A DNA stretch of 64,000 nucleotides, from NCBI GenBank assembly GCA_031553775.1, contig JAVBLA010000050.1:26284-90283 (forward strand), written 5' to 3'. Positions 10,658-20,122 of this stretch are shown here, piece by piece (within the stretch, counting starts at the first letter, position 1; every line of letters starts with the position of its first letter). The notes beneath the pieces are model-generated. The model searched no databases, was not told where the DNA came from, and saw only the letters and a program-made list of their open reading frames with translations. The DNA is from JAISFI01 sp031553775 (lineage in GTDB: Bacteria > Bacteroidota > Bacteroidia > Bacteroidales > Azobacteroidaceae). The position numbers and the translations under genes are program-made.

Positions 10658-11578
10658 ATGGCCTATATAGATTACTATAAAGTACTCGGTCTGGATAAAA
10701 GTGCTTCTGCCGATGATGTTAAAAAAGCGTACCGGAAACTGGCGCGCAAATATCATCCGGATATGAACCCCAATGATGCCGAATCTCACCGGAAATTTCA
10801 GGAAATCAATGAAGCCAATGAGGTTTTGAGTGATCCTGAGAAACGGAAAAAGTATGATGAGTACGGAGAAAACTGGAAACATGCCGAAGAATTCGAGCAG
10901 GCCCGTAAACAACAGGGTCAACCGGGTGGAAGAGCCTGGTCGTCTGGTGGCGGATTCCAGGGATTCGGTGATTTCAGCGGCGGATTTTATGCGGGGGACG
11001 GTGATGGTTATTCCGACTTCTTCGAGTCGTTATTCGGTAGCCGGAGAGGCAGTAATCGCCGGACGGCACGTTTTCGCGGACAGGATTATCATGCGGAGTT
11101 ACACCTGGCCTTACGCGATGCTGCACAAACCCATAAACAAACACTTTCCGTGAATAGGAAAAACCTCCGGATAACAATTCCCGCAGGAGTATCCGATGGA
11201 CAGACCATCAAATTGAAGGGACAGGGAGGGCCCGGTATGGAAGGAGGTCCTGCAGGCGACTTGCTCATTACCTTTGTCATTCCGGAAGATCCGGCCTTCA
11301 AGCGGGTGGGCGACGATTTATATGTCAATGTTCCATTGAACCTGTATATTGCTGTTTTAGGCGGAGATTTAACGGTCGATACCCTGGATGGAAAAGTCAA
11401 ACTCAAAGTCAAGCCGGAGACACAGAACGGCACAAAAGTGCGGCTCAAAGGCAAAGGATTTCCGGTCTATAAGAAAGAAAACCAGGCGGGCGACCTGATC
11501 GTCACACTCAACATTCAGCTTCCTACCGGTTTAACCGACAAGCAGAAACATCTGTTTGAAGAATTGTCTAAATCCTAA
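10658..11578 (+). CDS. cbpA: DnaJ-type co-chaperone, CbpA class
   Basis: A 306-residue Hsp40 that would stimulate DnaK. The J domain occupies residues 1-70 with the HPD triad at 33-35 (KYHPDMNP). A Gly/Phe-rich linker (about 90-130) follows, then the two-part DnaJ C-terminal substrate-binding domain. The Cys-rich zinc-finger repeats of DnaJ are absent, so this is the CbpA/DjlA-like class, not the housekeeping DnaJ. The cbpM-like modulator gene begins 12 bases after its stop, which supports the assignment. Confidence 0.93.
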   Translation: MAYIDYYKVLGLDKSASADDVKKAYRKLARKYHPDMNPNDAESHRKFQEINEANEVLSDPEKRKKYDEYGENWKHAEEFEQARKQQGQPGGRAWSSGGGFQGFGDFSGGFYAGDGDGYSDFFESLFGSRRGSNRRTARFRGQDYHAELHLALRDAAQTHKQTLSVNRKNLRITIPAGVSDGQTIKLKGQGGPGMEGGPAGDLLITFVIPEDPAFKRVGDDLYVNVPLNLYIAVLGGDLTVDTLDGKVKLKVKPETQNGTKVRLKGKGFPVYKKENQAGDLIVTLNIQLPTGLTDKQKHLFEELSKS

Positions 11579-11590
11579 AAAGATGATGGT

Positions 11591-11884
11591 ATGGATACAG
11601 AATTGATTATCGTCCGTGAATATTGCCGGAAATTAGCTATAGAACCCGGTTTTATCGATCTTTTATGGGAAGAGGGGCTGATCGATGTCGATGTTATCGA
11701 TGAAGAAAGATACCTTCATGTTTCCCAGCTCAGGGAATTGGAGCAATATATCAACTGGCATTACGATCTTTCCATTAACATTGCCGGAATCGGGACGATC
11801 CGTCATTTATTAGACCGGATGACCACTATGCAGCAAGAGATCATGGATTTGAGGAATAGACTGAGTTTGTTTGATCATCGGTGA
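11591..11884 (+). CDS. cbpM: CbpM-type chaperone modulator, MerR-like
   Basis: A 97-residue protein with the fold signature of the CbpM family, small MerR-like proteins that bind the J domain of CbpA and restrain it. It starts MDTELIIVREYCRKLAIEP, has the central dipeptide-rich helix of the family, and ends in a short coiled coil (TTMQQEIMDLRNRLSLF). It is 12 bases downstream of cbpA and surely co-transcribed. The intergenic stretch after it (11885-12064) holds only the promoter of the next gene. Confidence 0.85.
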   Translation: MDTELIIVREYCRKLAIEPGFIDLLWEEGLIDVDVIDEERYLHVSQLRELEQYINWHYDLSINIAGIGTIRHLLDRMTTMQQEIMDLRNRLSLFDHR

Positions 11885-11978
11885 GTTTTTGGTATACCCT
11901 CACATAATCCACATACATTTTTTTGCCAAAGATGACTGCAGTAAATTTTTGACAAAAAGTAATTTTTTCATCCTTTTT

Positions 11979-12009
11979 TTGGATAAAAGATAATTTTTCC
12001 TTATATTTG
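11979..12009 (+). promoter_or_regulatory. Bacteroidetes-type promoter for the KamA-family gene
   Basis: TTG at 11979-11981 and TATATTTG at 12002-12009 are 20 bp apart, matching the sigma-ABfr consensus (TTG, 19-21 bp, TAnnTTTG). It lies about 90 bases before the chosen start codon. Confidence 0.6.
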
Positions 12010-12097
12010 TGGCTAATGAGTAGTCTTTTGATTTCAAAAAGACGCAAAAAGGCATGACGAGCGCATGTTGTGCCCTAAAAATAAAGGAGGATATCAA

Positions 12098-13432
12098 ATG
12101 AAAGAGTATCAAGCCTATACGTTAGCCAACTATGAGAAAATTCCTCAGTTTGCACAGTTAGGAGAAGATGAGAAGGAAGCGATTGAAATCGTGGGGAGAG
12201 TTTTACCGTTCAAAACCAATAATTATGTAACGGAAGAATTAATCAACTGGAAAAATATCCCCGAAGATCCTATTTTTACCCTGAACTTTCCGAGAAAGGA
12301 AATGCTGTTAAAAAAGCAATACTATGCTGTGCAGGATTTATTAAGAAAAAATCCTGCGGATCAGTTATTATCGGAAAAAATCAGGGAAATCAGGTTGAAC
12401 CTGAATCCTAATCCTGCCGGACAGGAGCACAATGTGCCGGTACTGAATAATGTCAAGTTGAATGGAATTCAGCATAAATACCGGGAAACCGTACTCTTTT
12501 TTCCATCAAGAGGGCAGACCTGCCATGCTTATTGTACTTTTTGTTTCCGCTGGCCGCAATTCTCGGGGATGAGCGATTTGAAATTTTCCATGAAAGATGC
12601 AGATTTATTATATTCCTATCTCCGGCAAAAAAATAAAGTAACAGATATTCTTTTCACCGGAGGCGACCCTCTGACTATGTCGACCTCGTTACTTGCCGGT
12701 TACATAGAGCCTTTACTGACGAAAGATTTTTCTCACATACGTACCATCCGGTTGGGGACCAAAGCTTTGGCTTACTGGCCTTACCGCTTCCTGACAGATA
12801 AAGATGCCGATGAACTGATGGTTTTGTTTGAACGGATTATCAAAGCCGGTAAAAACCTGACGATCCAGGCGCATTTTAATCATCCGGTAGAGCTGTCGAC
12901 CGATGCGGTCAAAAAAGCCATTTTCAGGATCCGGTCTACCGGAGCACAGATTCGTACACAATCGCCTTTGTTGCGTAATATCAACGACCACCCCGATATA
13001 TGGGCAGAAATGTGGAGAAAACAAACTGACTTGAATTGTATCCCTTATTATATGTTTGTAGCACGTGATACAGGTTCCAAATATTTTTTTGAAGTTCCCC
13101 TGGAACGATGCTGGCAGATTTTCCGGAAAGCCTATTCGAAAGTAAGTGGTACCTGCCGGACGGTGAGAGGACCAAGTATGAGTGCTTTCCCTGGCAAAGT
13201 GCAAGTGCTCGGTATCATAGAGATCGGCGGGAAAAAACATTTTCAGCTAATGTTTATCCAGGCCCGAAATGCCGACTGGGTGGGTGTGCCGTTTTTGGCT
13301 GAGTATGACCCTAAAGCTACCTGGCTGGACCAACTGAAACCTTCATTCGGCGAAAAACAATTCTTCTTTGAACAGCAGGACCAGGGATATAAATATTTGA
13401 ATAAAAGCTTGAATAATTGGGCTGTGGAATGA
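12098..13432 (+). CDS. KamA-family radical SAM enzyme (lysine 2,3-aminomutase-like)
   Basis: A 444-residue radical SAM protein of the lysine 2,3-aminomutase family. The cluster motif is Cys-x3-Cys-x2-Cys in CHAYCTFCFRW, followed by the glycine-rich SAM segment ILFTGGDPL. In lysine 2,3-aminomutase the PLP lysine sits in a GGGGK-like loop. Here the aligned segment is SAFPGKVQV, so a lysine is present but the glycine run is not. The substrate is therefore uncertain. Start: an in-frame ATG exists at 12065, but AAGGAGG at 12084-12090 lies 7 bases before the ATG at 12098, so 12098 is chosen. The gene has its own promoter and no metabolic neighbours that would reveal the substrate. Confidence 0.85.
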   Translation: MKEYQAYTLANYEKIPQFAQLGEDEKEAIEIVGRVLPFKTNNYVTEELINWKNIPEDPIFTLNFPRKEMLLKKQYYAVQDLLRKNPADQLLSEKIREIRLNLNPNPAGQEHNVPVLNNVKLNGIQHKYRETVLFFPSRGQTCHAYCTFCFRWPQFSGMSDLKFSMKDADLLYSYLRQKNKVTDILFTGGDPLTMSTSLLAGYIEPLLTKDFSHIRTIRLGTKALAYWPYRFLTDKDADELMVLFERIIKAGKNLTIQAHFNHPVELSTDAVKKAIFRIRSTGAQIRTQSPLLRNINDHPDIWAEMWRKQTDLNCIPYYMFVARDTGSKYFFEVPLERCWQIFRKAYSKVSGTCRTVRGPSMSAFPGKVQVLGIIEIGGKKHFQLMFIQARNADWVGVPFLAEYDPKATWLDQLKPSFGEKQFFFEQQDQGYKYLNKSLNNWAVE

Positions 13433-13588
13433 AAATATTATTACAAAAAAAAGACTTTATATTTAAAATACTTCAGTGGATTTGTTCTGTTTTTGAAATT
13501 TAATATGTAAATTTGTCCTCAATTTTTGCTTTTAAAGTGAGAGGCGTGTGATTAAAAAAAGAATAGTATTATCAAATCCATAAAAATA

Positions 13589-14239
13589 ATGAAGATAAAC
13601 ACTTTAATGAGTGTATTTGCGCCGAAAGATACAAAATTTTATCCGTTGTTGAGAGAGACTACCTTAATCATGGTACAAGCAGCCACCCTTTTGCAGGATT
13701 TATTCTCTTTTTCGGAAAAAGATCAGAGAACAGAACTTTGCCGGTTGATTAAAGTAGAAGAAGTGAAAGGAGATAAAGCCACCGGTCGTATTTTAAAGGC
13801 GTTGAATGAAACATTTATTACTCCCTTCGATAGAGAAGATATCGATGCCCTGGCCGATAGTATGGATGATGTGATCGATGTCATTAATCGTTCGGCACAC
13901 AAGGTATTATTGTATTCTCCTCAGAATCTCCCTTCATGTACGGCTCAGTTGTCCGAGATTATTCATAAAGGAACATTGGAAATTCGCGGTGCAGTGGCAG
14001 AGTTGGAAAACCTGAAGAAAGCTAATAATGGTTTTCGTAAGCATTATAAAGAAATCAAACGGTTGGAAGAAGAGGCCGATGTTATTTACGAACATGGAAT
14101 TATGGATCTTTTCCATGAGGAAACCAATACTGTGGAATTAATTAAGTTGAAGGAAATTATTCAGGAACTGGAAAAAGCCGCCAATAAAATCAATAATACA
14201 GGAAAAGTATTGAAAACCATTTTTGTTAAATACGCCTAA
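13589..14239 (+). CDS. DUF47 (PhoU-like) protein, partner of the PiT transporter
   Basis: A 216-residue, mostly helical protein of the DUF47/PhoU-related family, which usually precedes a PiT phosphate transporter gene and is thought to regulate it. It opens with FAPKDTKFYPLL, typical of the family, and has no membrane segment. The PiT gene begins 12 bases after its stop. Upstream, TAAATTTG at 13508-13515 resembles a -7 box, but the nearest TTG is 23 bp away, longer than usual, so the promoter is only tentative. Confidence 0.9.
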   Translation: MKINTLMSVFAPKDTKFYPLLRETTLIMVQAATLLQDLFSFSEKDQRTELCRLIKVEEVKGDKATGRILKALNETFITPFDREDIDALADSMDDVIDVINRSAHKVLLYSPQNLPSCTAQLSEIIHKGTLEIRGAVAELENLKKANNGFRKHYKEIKRLEEEADVIYEHGIMDLFHEETNTVELIKLKEIIQELEKAANKINNTGKVLKTIFVKYA

Positions 14240-14251
14240 TCGAACCGGTTT

Positions 14252-15289
14252 ATGACTTTACTTATTATTGTTATTGTTTTAGCAATTATCTTTGATTTTA
14301 TTAACGGTTTTCATGATGCGGCCAATTCGATTGCCACAGTTGTATCAACCCGGGTTTTGACGCCTATTCAGGCTGTTATATGGGCTGCATTTTTCAATTT
14401 TGCGGCCTATTTTATTGCTGTATATTTTCTGGGTGGATTCGGAGAGAGTATTGCCAATACTGTTGCTAAAACAGTGAGGCCAGGATTTATTACTACCGAA
14501 ATTGTGGCAGCGGGACTTGTTGCTGCTATTATATGGAATCTTCTTACCTGGAGGCTTGGAATACCCTCTTCTTCTTCACATACATTGATCGGAGGATTTG
14601 CCGGAGCTGCTATTGCCGGAAACGATTTTAATTTTGCATCTGTCGATGGAGCTACCATCAGTTTCATTGCTATTTTTATTATAGGAGCCCCTTTAATCGG
14701 TATGTTTACAGGTTTGGTCGTTACCGTTATTACCAGTCATGTGGTGAAAAACGTGAAACCGGCAAAAGCCGATAAATGGTTTAAACGATTGCAATTAGTG
14801 TCGTCCGCAGGCTTAAGCATTGGCCATGGTTTAAACGATTCTCAAAAAGTAATGGGTATTATCGGTGCCGTATTGATCGCTAATCAAACGCTTCCCGGTA
14901 TTCCTGATTTTATGAAGATGAGCAGTATGGCTGATATCCATGACTGGATTCCCTTTACCTGTTTTACTGCAATTGCTTTTGGTACAGTATGTGGCGGATG
15001 GAAAATAATGAAGACAATGGGAAACGGCATTACAAAGATCACTTCCATAGAAGGATTTTGTGCTCAAACTGCCGGTTCTATCACCTTGTTTATTTCCGAA
15101 GCGTTACATGTACCGGTTAGTACTACTCACACAATTACCGGAGCTATTATGGGTGTCGGAGCCGTTAAAAGATTATCTGCCGTTCGCTGGGGGGTAACCA
15201 TTAACCTGCTTTGGGCCTGGATACTGACCATCCCCGTCAGTGCAATACTGGCTGCCTTGATATATTTACTTTTCAGTATTATTGTATAA
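14252..15289 (+). CDS. pit: PiT-family inorganic phosphate transporter
   Basis: A 345-residue inner-membrane transporter that takes up phosphate with a cation. The two inverted PiT signatures are present: FDFINGFHDAANSIATVVSTRVL near residues 14-36 and the GHGLNDSQK segment near residue 192. The C-terminal VPVSTTHTITGAIMGVG repeats the motif of IPSSSSHTLIGGFAG. About ten hydrophobic segments are visible. It forms an operon with the DUF47 gene. The hdr cluster begins 28 bases after its stop without a visible terminator, so read-through is possible. Confidence 0.95.
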   Translation: MTLLIIVIVLAIIFDFINGFHDAANSIATVVSTRVLTPIQAVIWAAFFNFAAYFIAVYFLGGFGESIANTVAKTVRPGFITTEIVAAGLVAAIIWNLLTWRLGIPSSSSHTLIGGFAGAAIAGNDFNFASVDGATISFIAIFIIGAPLIGMFTGLVVTVITSHVVKNVKPAKADKWFKRLQLVSSAGLSIGHGLNDSQKVMGIIGAVLIANQTLPGIPDFMKMSSMADIHDWIPFTCFTAIAFGTVCGGWKIMKTMGNGITKITSIEGFCAQTAGSITLFISEALHVPVSTTHTITGAIMGVGAVKRLSAVRWGVTINLLWAWILTIPVSAILAALIYLLFSIIV

Positions 15290-15317
15290 TAATATCATTT
15301 TAATCTAATATCAACTC

Positions 15318-15902
15318 ATGCACACGTTAAGCAACGATTTGCTTGTTCAGACAGGCGTAAATTCTGCGCGCTGTTACCAATGTGGAAAATGTTCGGCAGG
15401 CTGTCCCCTGGCAGCAGATATGGATATTACTTCCAGTGCGGTCATGAGAATGCTCCAGACAGAAGACCCGGCAGTGGACGAAGAATTACTCCGTTCGCAA
15501 GCCATCTGGCTCTGTGCTTCCTGTGAAATGTGTATTTCCCGTTGCCCGATGCAGGTAGATATACCTAAGGCGATGGATTATCTCCGGCAACGGTCTGTCG
15601 CCGGTAAACTCCAACACCCTTCGGCCGACCGTGAAATTGTTTCTTTTCACCGTTCTTTCTTGGATATGGTCCAAGTCACCGGCCGTTCCTACGAAATCGG
15701 TTTGGTTGTGGATTATAAATTGCGGAGTAAGAAATTTTTACAGGATCTTACTTTAGCCCCTCAAATGCTGAAAAAAGGAAAACTACCAATTATACCCGAA
15801 ACGGTTAAAGACCGGAAAAATATCAACAGAATTTTCAAAAAATCAAACGTTTTGAATAGCGAGAGCAGAAGTCAAACTCGTTTGGATTCTGCTGAGTCAT
15901 GA
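15318..15902 (+). CDS. hdrC: HdrC-like subunit, two [4Fe-4S] clusters
   Basis: A 194-residue ferredoxin-like protein matching subunit C of heterodisulfide reductase. Cys19-x2-Cys22-x2-Cys25-x3-Cys29-Pro binds the first cluster, and Cys66, Cys69, Cys72 and Cys76 the second. It should pass electrons between HdrA and HdrB in the cytoplasm. It is the first gene of a ten-gene same-strand cluster. The C-terminal about 30 residues are basic and polar and lie beyond the family core. Confidence 0.92.
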   Translation: MHTLSNDLLVQTGVNSARCYQCGKCSAGCPLAADMDITSSAVMRMLQTEDPAVDEELLRSQAIWLCASCEMCISRCPMQVDIPKAMDYLRQRSVAGKLQHPSADREIVSFHRSFLDMVQVTGRSYEIGLVVDYKLRSKKFLQDLTLAPQMLKKGKLPIIPETVKDRKNINRIFKKSNVLNSESRSQTRLDSAES

Positions 15903-15967
15903 AAAACGACTGTTTACAAACAAACGTGAAAAAATAACCTCCAGGTTTATTAAGGCTTACTAAAGAC

Positions 15968-16873
15968 ATGAGAAAAAAATTAGGATTTTATCCGGGCTGT
16001 TCCCTGGAGGGTACGGCGCGGGAATATAACGAATCCGTCACTGCACTTGCTGCTCTTTTCGGAATTCAATTAGAACCTGTTCCCGATTGGAATTGCTGTG
16101 GTGCTACTGCCGCTCACAATCTCAATAAAACTTTATCATTGGCTTTGCCGGCCCGTATCCTGGCGAAAGCCCTGCAGGCAGGTATGAATGAGATCGTGGT
16201 GCCTTGTGCGGCCTGTTACAACCGGTTAGCAGTGACCCGGCATGAGCTTTTTGAAGATGAAGCTTTGCGGAAACAGGTGGAGGAAGTGATAGATATGCCT
16301 TTATCCTCTTCTGTGCGCATACTCAATGTCATTCAATTTATTCAGGAATATATTGTGGAAGAGTTGCCCGAAAAAATAGTTCGTCCGTTCAGCCATCCGG
16401 TAGCTTGTTATTACGGCTGCCTCTTGGTGCGACCGAACAATATCCTGCAATTCGACCACCAGGAAGACCCGCAAACTCTTGATGAACTGATGAAGTTATT
16501 AGGAGCAGAAGCGATCGACTGGCCATTCAAAACCGAATGTTGCGGAGCCTCATTGTCTGTGAGCCGGACGGATCTGGTGGCCAAACTTTCCGGAAAAATT
16601 GTAAAAGAAGCATGCGATAGGGGAGCACAGGTAATTATTGTTGCCTGCCCGATGTGTCATGCCAACCTGGATATGCGCCGTTCGGCCATCGATAAATTCC
16701 TGGGTAAAAAATCGGATATCCCGGTACTTTATATTACTCAAGCTATAGGAATTGCCTGTGGATTGGATGAAAAGCAAACAGGAACCCGCCGCCATCTGGT
16801 CAAAGTAGATTGGAAAAAGCTTGCGGAGAGGAAAGAAAATGCAGTCGAACCTGTAATGGAAGGAGGAAAATAA
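15968..16873 (+). CDS. hdrB: HdrB-like subunit with two CCG domains
   Basis: A 301-residue protein of the HdrB family, whose two CCG domains bind the noncubane [4Fe-4S] clusters that reduce disulfides. The first set is Cys11, Cys43-Cys44-Gly and Cys80-x2-Cys83. The second is Cys151, Cys191-Cys192-Gly and Cys227-x2-Cys230. Both sets are complete, so the catalytic subunit looks functional. Bacteria of this type lack coenzymes M and B, so the physiological disulfide or thiol is unknown. The hdrA start follows immediately, 1 base after the stop codon. Confidence 0.93.
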   Translation: MRKKLGFYPGCSLEGTAREYNESVTALAALFGIQLEPVPDWNCCGATAAHNLNKTLSLALPARILAKALQAGMNEIVVPCAACYNRLAVTRHELFEDEALRKQVEEVIDMPLSSSVRILNVIQFIQEYIVEELPEKIVRPFSHPVACYYGCLLVRPNNILQFDHQEDPQTLDELMKLLGAEAIDWPFKTECCGASLSVSRTDLVAKLSGKIVKEACDRGAQVIIVACPMCHANLDMRRSAIDKFLGKKSDIPVLYITQAIGIACGLDEKQTGTRRHLVKVDWKKLAERKENAVEPVMEGGK

Positions 16874-16874
16874 G

Positions 16875-18875
16875 ATGGCACGTATTGGTGTATTTATTTG
16901 TCATTGCGGTGAAAATATATCGGCTACCGTAGATTGTCCGAAAGTGTCGGAACTGGCAGCGAGCTTGCCGGGTGTGGTGTACAGTACCGATTATAAATAT
17001 ATGTGTTCCGATCCGGGACAAACAAAGATCAAAGAGGCCATTCTGGAGCATAAGCTTACAGGCGTTGTTGTTTCGGCCTGTTCTCCCCGGATGCATGAAC
17101 CTACTTTCCGGAAAGCCTGTGCGGAAGCTGGGTTAAATCCTTATCTCTGCGAAATGGCGAATATCCGGGAACAATGTTCCTGGGTGCATGAAAGAGGGGA
17201 TGCCACCACACAGAAAGCATTCGATCTTGTGCGGACTTTGGTGGAAAAAGTCAAAAACAATCATCCCTTGGAGCCCATTAAGGTACCTGTTAATAAAACA
17301 GCCGTTGTTATCGGTGGCGGAGTGGCGGGAATCCAGGCTTCTTTAGATATTGCCAATGGCGGGCACCAGGTGATTCTGGTAGAAAGAGATCCGTCGATCG
17401 GGGGACATATGTCGCAGTTATCGGAAACCTTTCCTACCCTCGACTGTTCCCAATGTATCCTGACACCCCGAATGGTGGAAGTGGCTCAACACCCGAATAT
17501 CACCCTGTATACTTATTCCGAAGTGGAAAGTATGGATGGATTTATCGGAAATTTCAATGTCAGGATCCGCAGAAAGGCCAAGAGCGTGGACGAAAAATTA
17601 TGTACAGGTTGTGGATTATGCACAACAAAATGTCCCACGAAAAAAATACCCAGCGAGTTTGAACAGGGCTTAGCCACACGGACAGCTATTTATGTGCCGT
17701 TTCCGCAGGCAGTGCCTAACAAACCAGTGATAGACCGGGCCAACTGCCGTTTCTACCAGACAGGTAAATGTCAGGTGTGCCAGAAACTGTGTCCTACGGG
17801 AGCGATTGATTTCCAACAGGAAGACCAGATCATAGAAGTTAAAGCGGGAGCTATTGTACTGGCTACCGGTTTTGAAGTGAAGAATGCAGATTTCTTTCCG
17901 GAATATGGATACGGAAAGTATAAAGATGTAATCAACGGTTTGCAATTCGAACGTCTGGCGTCTGCTTCCGGGCCGACCCAGGGAGCGATACGCCGTCCTT
18001 CCGATGGAAAAGTTCCCGAAAAAATGGTCTTTATCGCTTGTGCAGGATCCCGTGACCCGGTGAAAGGGATACCCTATTGCTCCAAAATATGCTGTATGTA
18101 CACTGCAAAACATGCCATGTTGTACAAGCATAAAGTTCATGAAGGCACGCCTTATGTGTTTTATATGGATATCCGTGCAGCCGGCAAAAATTATGATGAG
18201 TTTACCCGGCGCGCCATTGAGGAAGACGGTGCAAAATATATCCGCGGACGAGTATCTACAATCTATGAAAAAGACGGCAAACTGATAGTGAAAGGGGCTG
18301 ACACCCTGCTGGGAGGACGACCGGTTGAAATTGAAGCCGATATGGTTGTCCTGGCTTCTGCTGCAGTTTCCAGCGAAGGCTCCGAATCATTGGCACAGAA
18401 GTTGCACGTATCCTACGACCCGTATAAATTCTTTGCGGAAGCGCATCCGAAACTAAAGCCCGTAGAAACCAATACGGCAGGAATTTATCTGGCCGGAGCC
18501 TGTCAGGCACCGAAAGATATCCCTGAATCAGTGGCTGCTGCATCGGGAGCTGCGGCAAAAGTGATCTGCCTGTTTGCGAATAATGAGCTGACCCGTGAGC
18601 CGGTCGTGGCAAAGGTCAACCGGATGCCACCGCCCATTTTCTCTACCTGTATGGGTTGCGGACTCTGCATGGAAATTTGTCCCTATCAGGCCATCGATAA
18701 GGAGCAACTTAAAAACAGGGCGGGAGAGGTTGTGAAATCCATTGCGAAGATCAATCCCGGATTATGCCAGGGGTGCGGTACCTGCGTTTCTTTCTGCCGC
18801 TCCAAATCCATCGACCTGGAAGGATATTCGAATAAACAGGTATATGAGGAAGTATTGGCTCTATTAAACGATTAA
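16875..18875 (+). CDS. hdrA: HdrA-like flavin and iron-sulfur subunit
   Basis: A 666-residue HdrA homolog, the FAD-containing subunit where electron bifurcation takes place in characterised heterodisulfide reductases. The N-terminal domain has conserved cysteines (CHCGENISATVDC and SACSPRMHEPT). The FAD-binding Rossmann motif GGGVAG lies at 147-152, followed by the characteristic DCSQCILTPRM segment. One ferredoxin-like pair of clusters begins at Cys243 (CTGCGLCTTKCP) and a second pair at Cys592 (CMGCGLCMEICP and CQGCGTCVSFC). Length matches the bacterial HdrA of Flx-Hdr loci. It is tightly packed between hdrB and the mvhD-like gene, which starts 2 bases after its stop. Confidence 0.95.
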   Translation: MARIGVFICHCGENISATVDCPKVSELAASLPGVVYSTDYKYMCSDPGQTKIKEAILEHKLTGVVVSACSPRMHEPTFRKACAEAGLNPYLCEMANIREQCSWVHERGDATTQKAFDLVRTLVEKVKNNHPLEPIKVPVNKTAVVIGGGVAGIQASLDIANGGHQVILVERDPSIGGHMSQLSETFPTLDCSQCILTPRMVEVAQHPNITLYTYSEVESMDGFIGNFNVRIRRKAKSVDEKLCTGCGLCTTKCPTKKIPSEFEQGLATRTAIYVPFPQAVPNKPVIDRANCRFYQTGKCQVCQKLCPTGAIDFQQEDQIIEVKAGAIVLATGFEVKNADFFPEYGYGKYKDVINGLQFERLASASGPTQGAIRRPSDGKVPEKMVFIACAGSRDPVKGIPYCSKICCMYTAKHAMLYKHKVHEGTPYVFYMDIRAAGKNYDEFTRRAIEEDGAKYIRGRVSTIYEKDGKLIVKGADTLLGGRPVEIEADMVVLASAAVSSEGSESLAQKLHVSYDPYKFFAEAHPKLKPVETNTAGIYLAGACQAPKDIPESVAAASGAAAKVICLFANNELTREPVVAKVNRMPPPIFSTCMGCGLCMEICPYQAIDKEQLKNRAGEVVKSIAKINPGLCQGCGTCVSFCRSKSIDLEGYSNKQVYEEVLALLND

Positions 18876-18877
18876 CC

Positions 18878-19312
18878 ATGGAATTTGAACCTAAAATAGT
18901 AGCATTTGTCTGCAACTGGTGTACGTATGCCGGAGCAGACCTGACCGGTACCAGCCGGATTAAATATGCACCCAATGTAAAAATCGTCCGTTTCCCATGT
19001 ACCGGGCGGATCGATTTCATGCTTCTCCTGAAAGCTTTTTCCAATGGAGCGGATGGAATTATCGTATCCGGATGTCACCCGAACGATTGTCATTATACTT
19101 CCGGGAATTTCCATGCCCGGCGCCGGTGGACGGTTTTCCGTTCTTTGCTCGAATTCATGGGTATCGAAGTCGACCGGATTACTTTTACCTGGGTGTCTGC
19201 GGCTGAAGGGGCTAAATGGGCCGATGTGGTGAACACAACCGTCGATAAAATACGGGAACTGGGCCCGTATGAGAGTTATCGGAAAATATCTAACGAAGTA
19301 TGGGAGGATTAA
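18878..19312 (+). CDS. flxD: FlxD / MvhD-like iron-sulfur subunit
   Basis: A 144-residue protein of the MvhD family, a small [2Fe-2S] protein that delivers electrons to HdrA. The Cys pattern is the family one: VAFVCNWCTYAGAD at the N-terminus, FPCTGRID in the middle, and VSGCHPNDCHYTSGN. No hydrogenase large or small subunit is encoded nearby, so the electron source is more likely the Flx proteins downstream than H2. In Desulfovibrio vulgaris the same position is taken by FlxD of the FlxABCD-HdrABC complex. Confidence 0.9.
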   Translation: MEFEPKIVAFVCNWCTYAGADLTGTSRIKYAPNVKIVRFPCTGRIDFMLLLKAFSNGADGIIVSGCHPNDCHYTSGNFHARRRWTVFRSLLEFMGIEVDRITFTWVSAAEGAKWADVVNTTVDKIRELGPYESYRKISNEVWED

Positions 19313-19314
19313 AG

Positions 19315-20118
19315 ATGGGAGCAATTAATGAAGCAGTTGCTAAACTCCTGAAAGCGGGAGATGTACAATGTATCGTCGGTTATGGGGAAGGTTCCGGAGG
19401 ACGGGTTCGTCCTTTGTTTACAAAGAATGAGGAAGAAGCCGCTCTCCTGATCTATGATCAGCGTTGCACGCAAAATCTGGCTGTATATATTTATAAGAAA
19501 GAAACGGCCCGTTTGGGTAAACCTGCGGTAATAGCCAATATCCATACGCTTCGCGGAATTATCCGCCTGGCGGCTGAAAAGCAGATCAAAGAAGGCGACC
19601 TGATTGCCTTGTGTATCGATGATGCCGGAAATCCGACCGAATGCCGGACGCTGGACGAAATGGAGAAATACCTTTCCTCCCTTACGCCCTCCATCAGTAA
19701 CGAAGACATGGAGATGGTCAACCGGATCGAAGCTATGACCTCTGCGGAACGCTGGAATTTCTGGCAACAGGAAATGGAAAACTGTATCAAATGCTATGCC
19801 TGCCGGCAAGCTTGTCCGCTTTGTTACTGTACGCAATGTACTACGGAAGTGAACCAGCCGCAATGGATCCCCGTACCGGCCAGTATCCTGGGGAACCTGG
19901 AATGGCATATCATGCGCGCCATGCATCTGTCGGGACGGTGTATTTCCTGCGGACAATGCGGGGAAGCCTGTCCGGTAAATATACCGATCCACTTGTTGAC
20001 AATGAAAGTATCGGAAGACGTAAAAAATATCTACGGAACAATTTCCGGAATGAGCAGGGAAGAAGGTTGTGCAATGTCTACTTTCAAGCCTGATGATAAA
20101 GAAAATTTTATAGGATAA
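19315..20118 (+). CDS. flxC: FlxC-like protein with C-terminal ferredoxin domain
   Basis: A 267-residue protein. The N-terminal about 130 residues resemble the F420-hydrogenase-beta/FrhB-like domain of FlxC proteins, and the C-terminus has two iron-sulfur motifs beginning at Cys157 (CIKCYACRQACP) and Cys209 (CISCGQCGEACPVNIP). By position and domain content it is FlxC of the NADH dehydrogenase/heterodisulfide reductase complex. An ATG at 19300 is in frame but overlaps flxD. GGGAGGA at 19302-19308, 6 bases before the ATG at 19315, sets the start there. Confidence 0.8.
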   Translation: MGAINEAVAKLLKAGDVQCIVGYGEGSGGRVRPLFTKNEEEAALLIYDQRCTQNLAVYIYKKETARLGKPAVIANIHTLRGIIRLAAEKQIKEGDLIALCIDDAGNPTECRTLDEMEKYLSSLTPSISNEDMEMVNRIEAMTSAERWNFWQQEMENCIKCYACRQACPLCYCTQCTTEVNQPQWIPVPASILGNLEWHIMRAMHLSGRCISCGQCGEACPVNIPIHLLTMKVSEDVKNIYGTISGMSREEGCAMSTFKPDDKENFIG

Positions 20119-20122
20119 GGTT

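Noticed and set aside
18878..19312. Subunit of an F420-non-reducing hydrogenase
   Set aside because: The family match to MvhD is real, but no hydrogenase large or small subunit is encoded, and the flx genes explain its presence.
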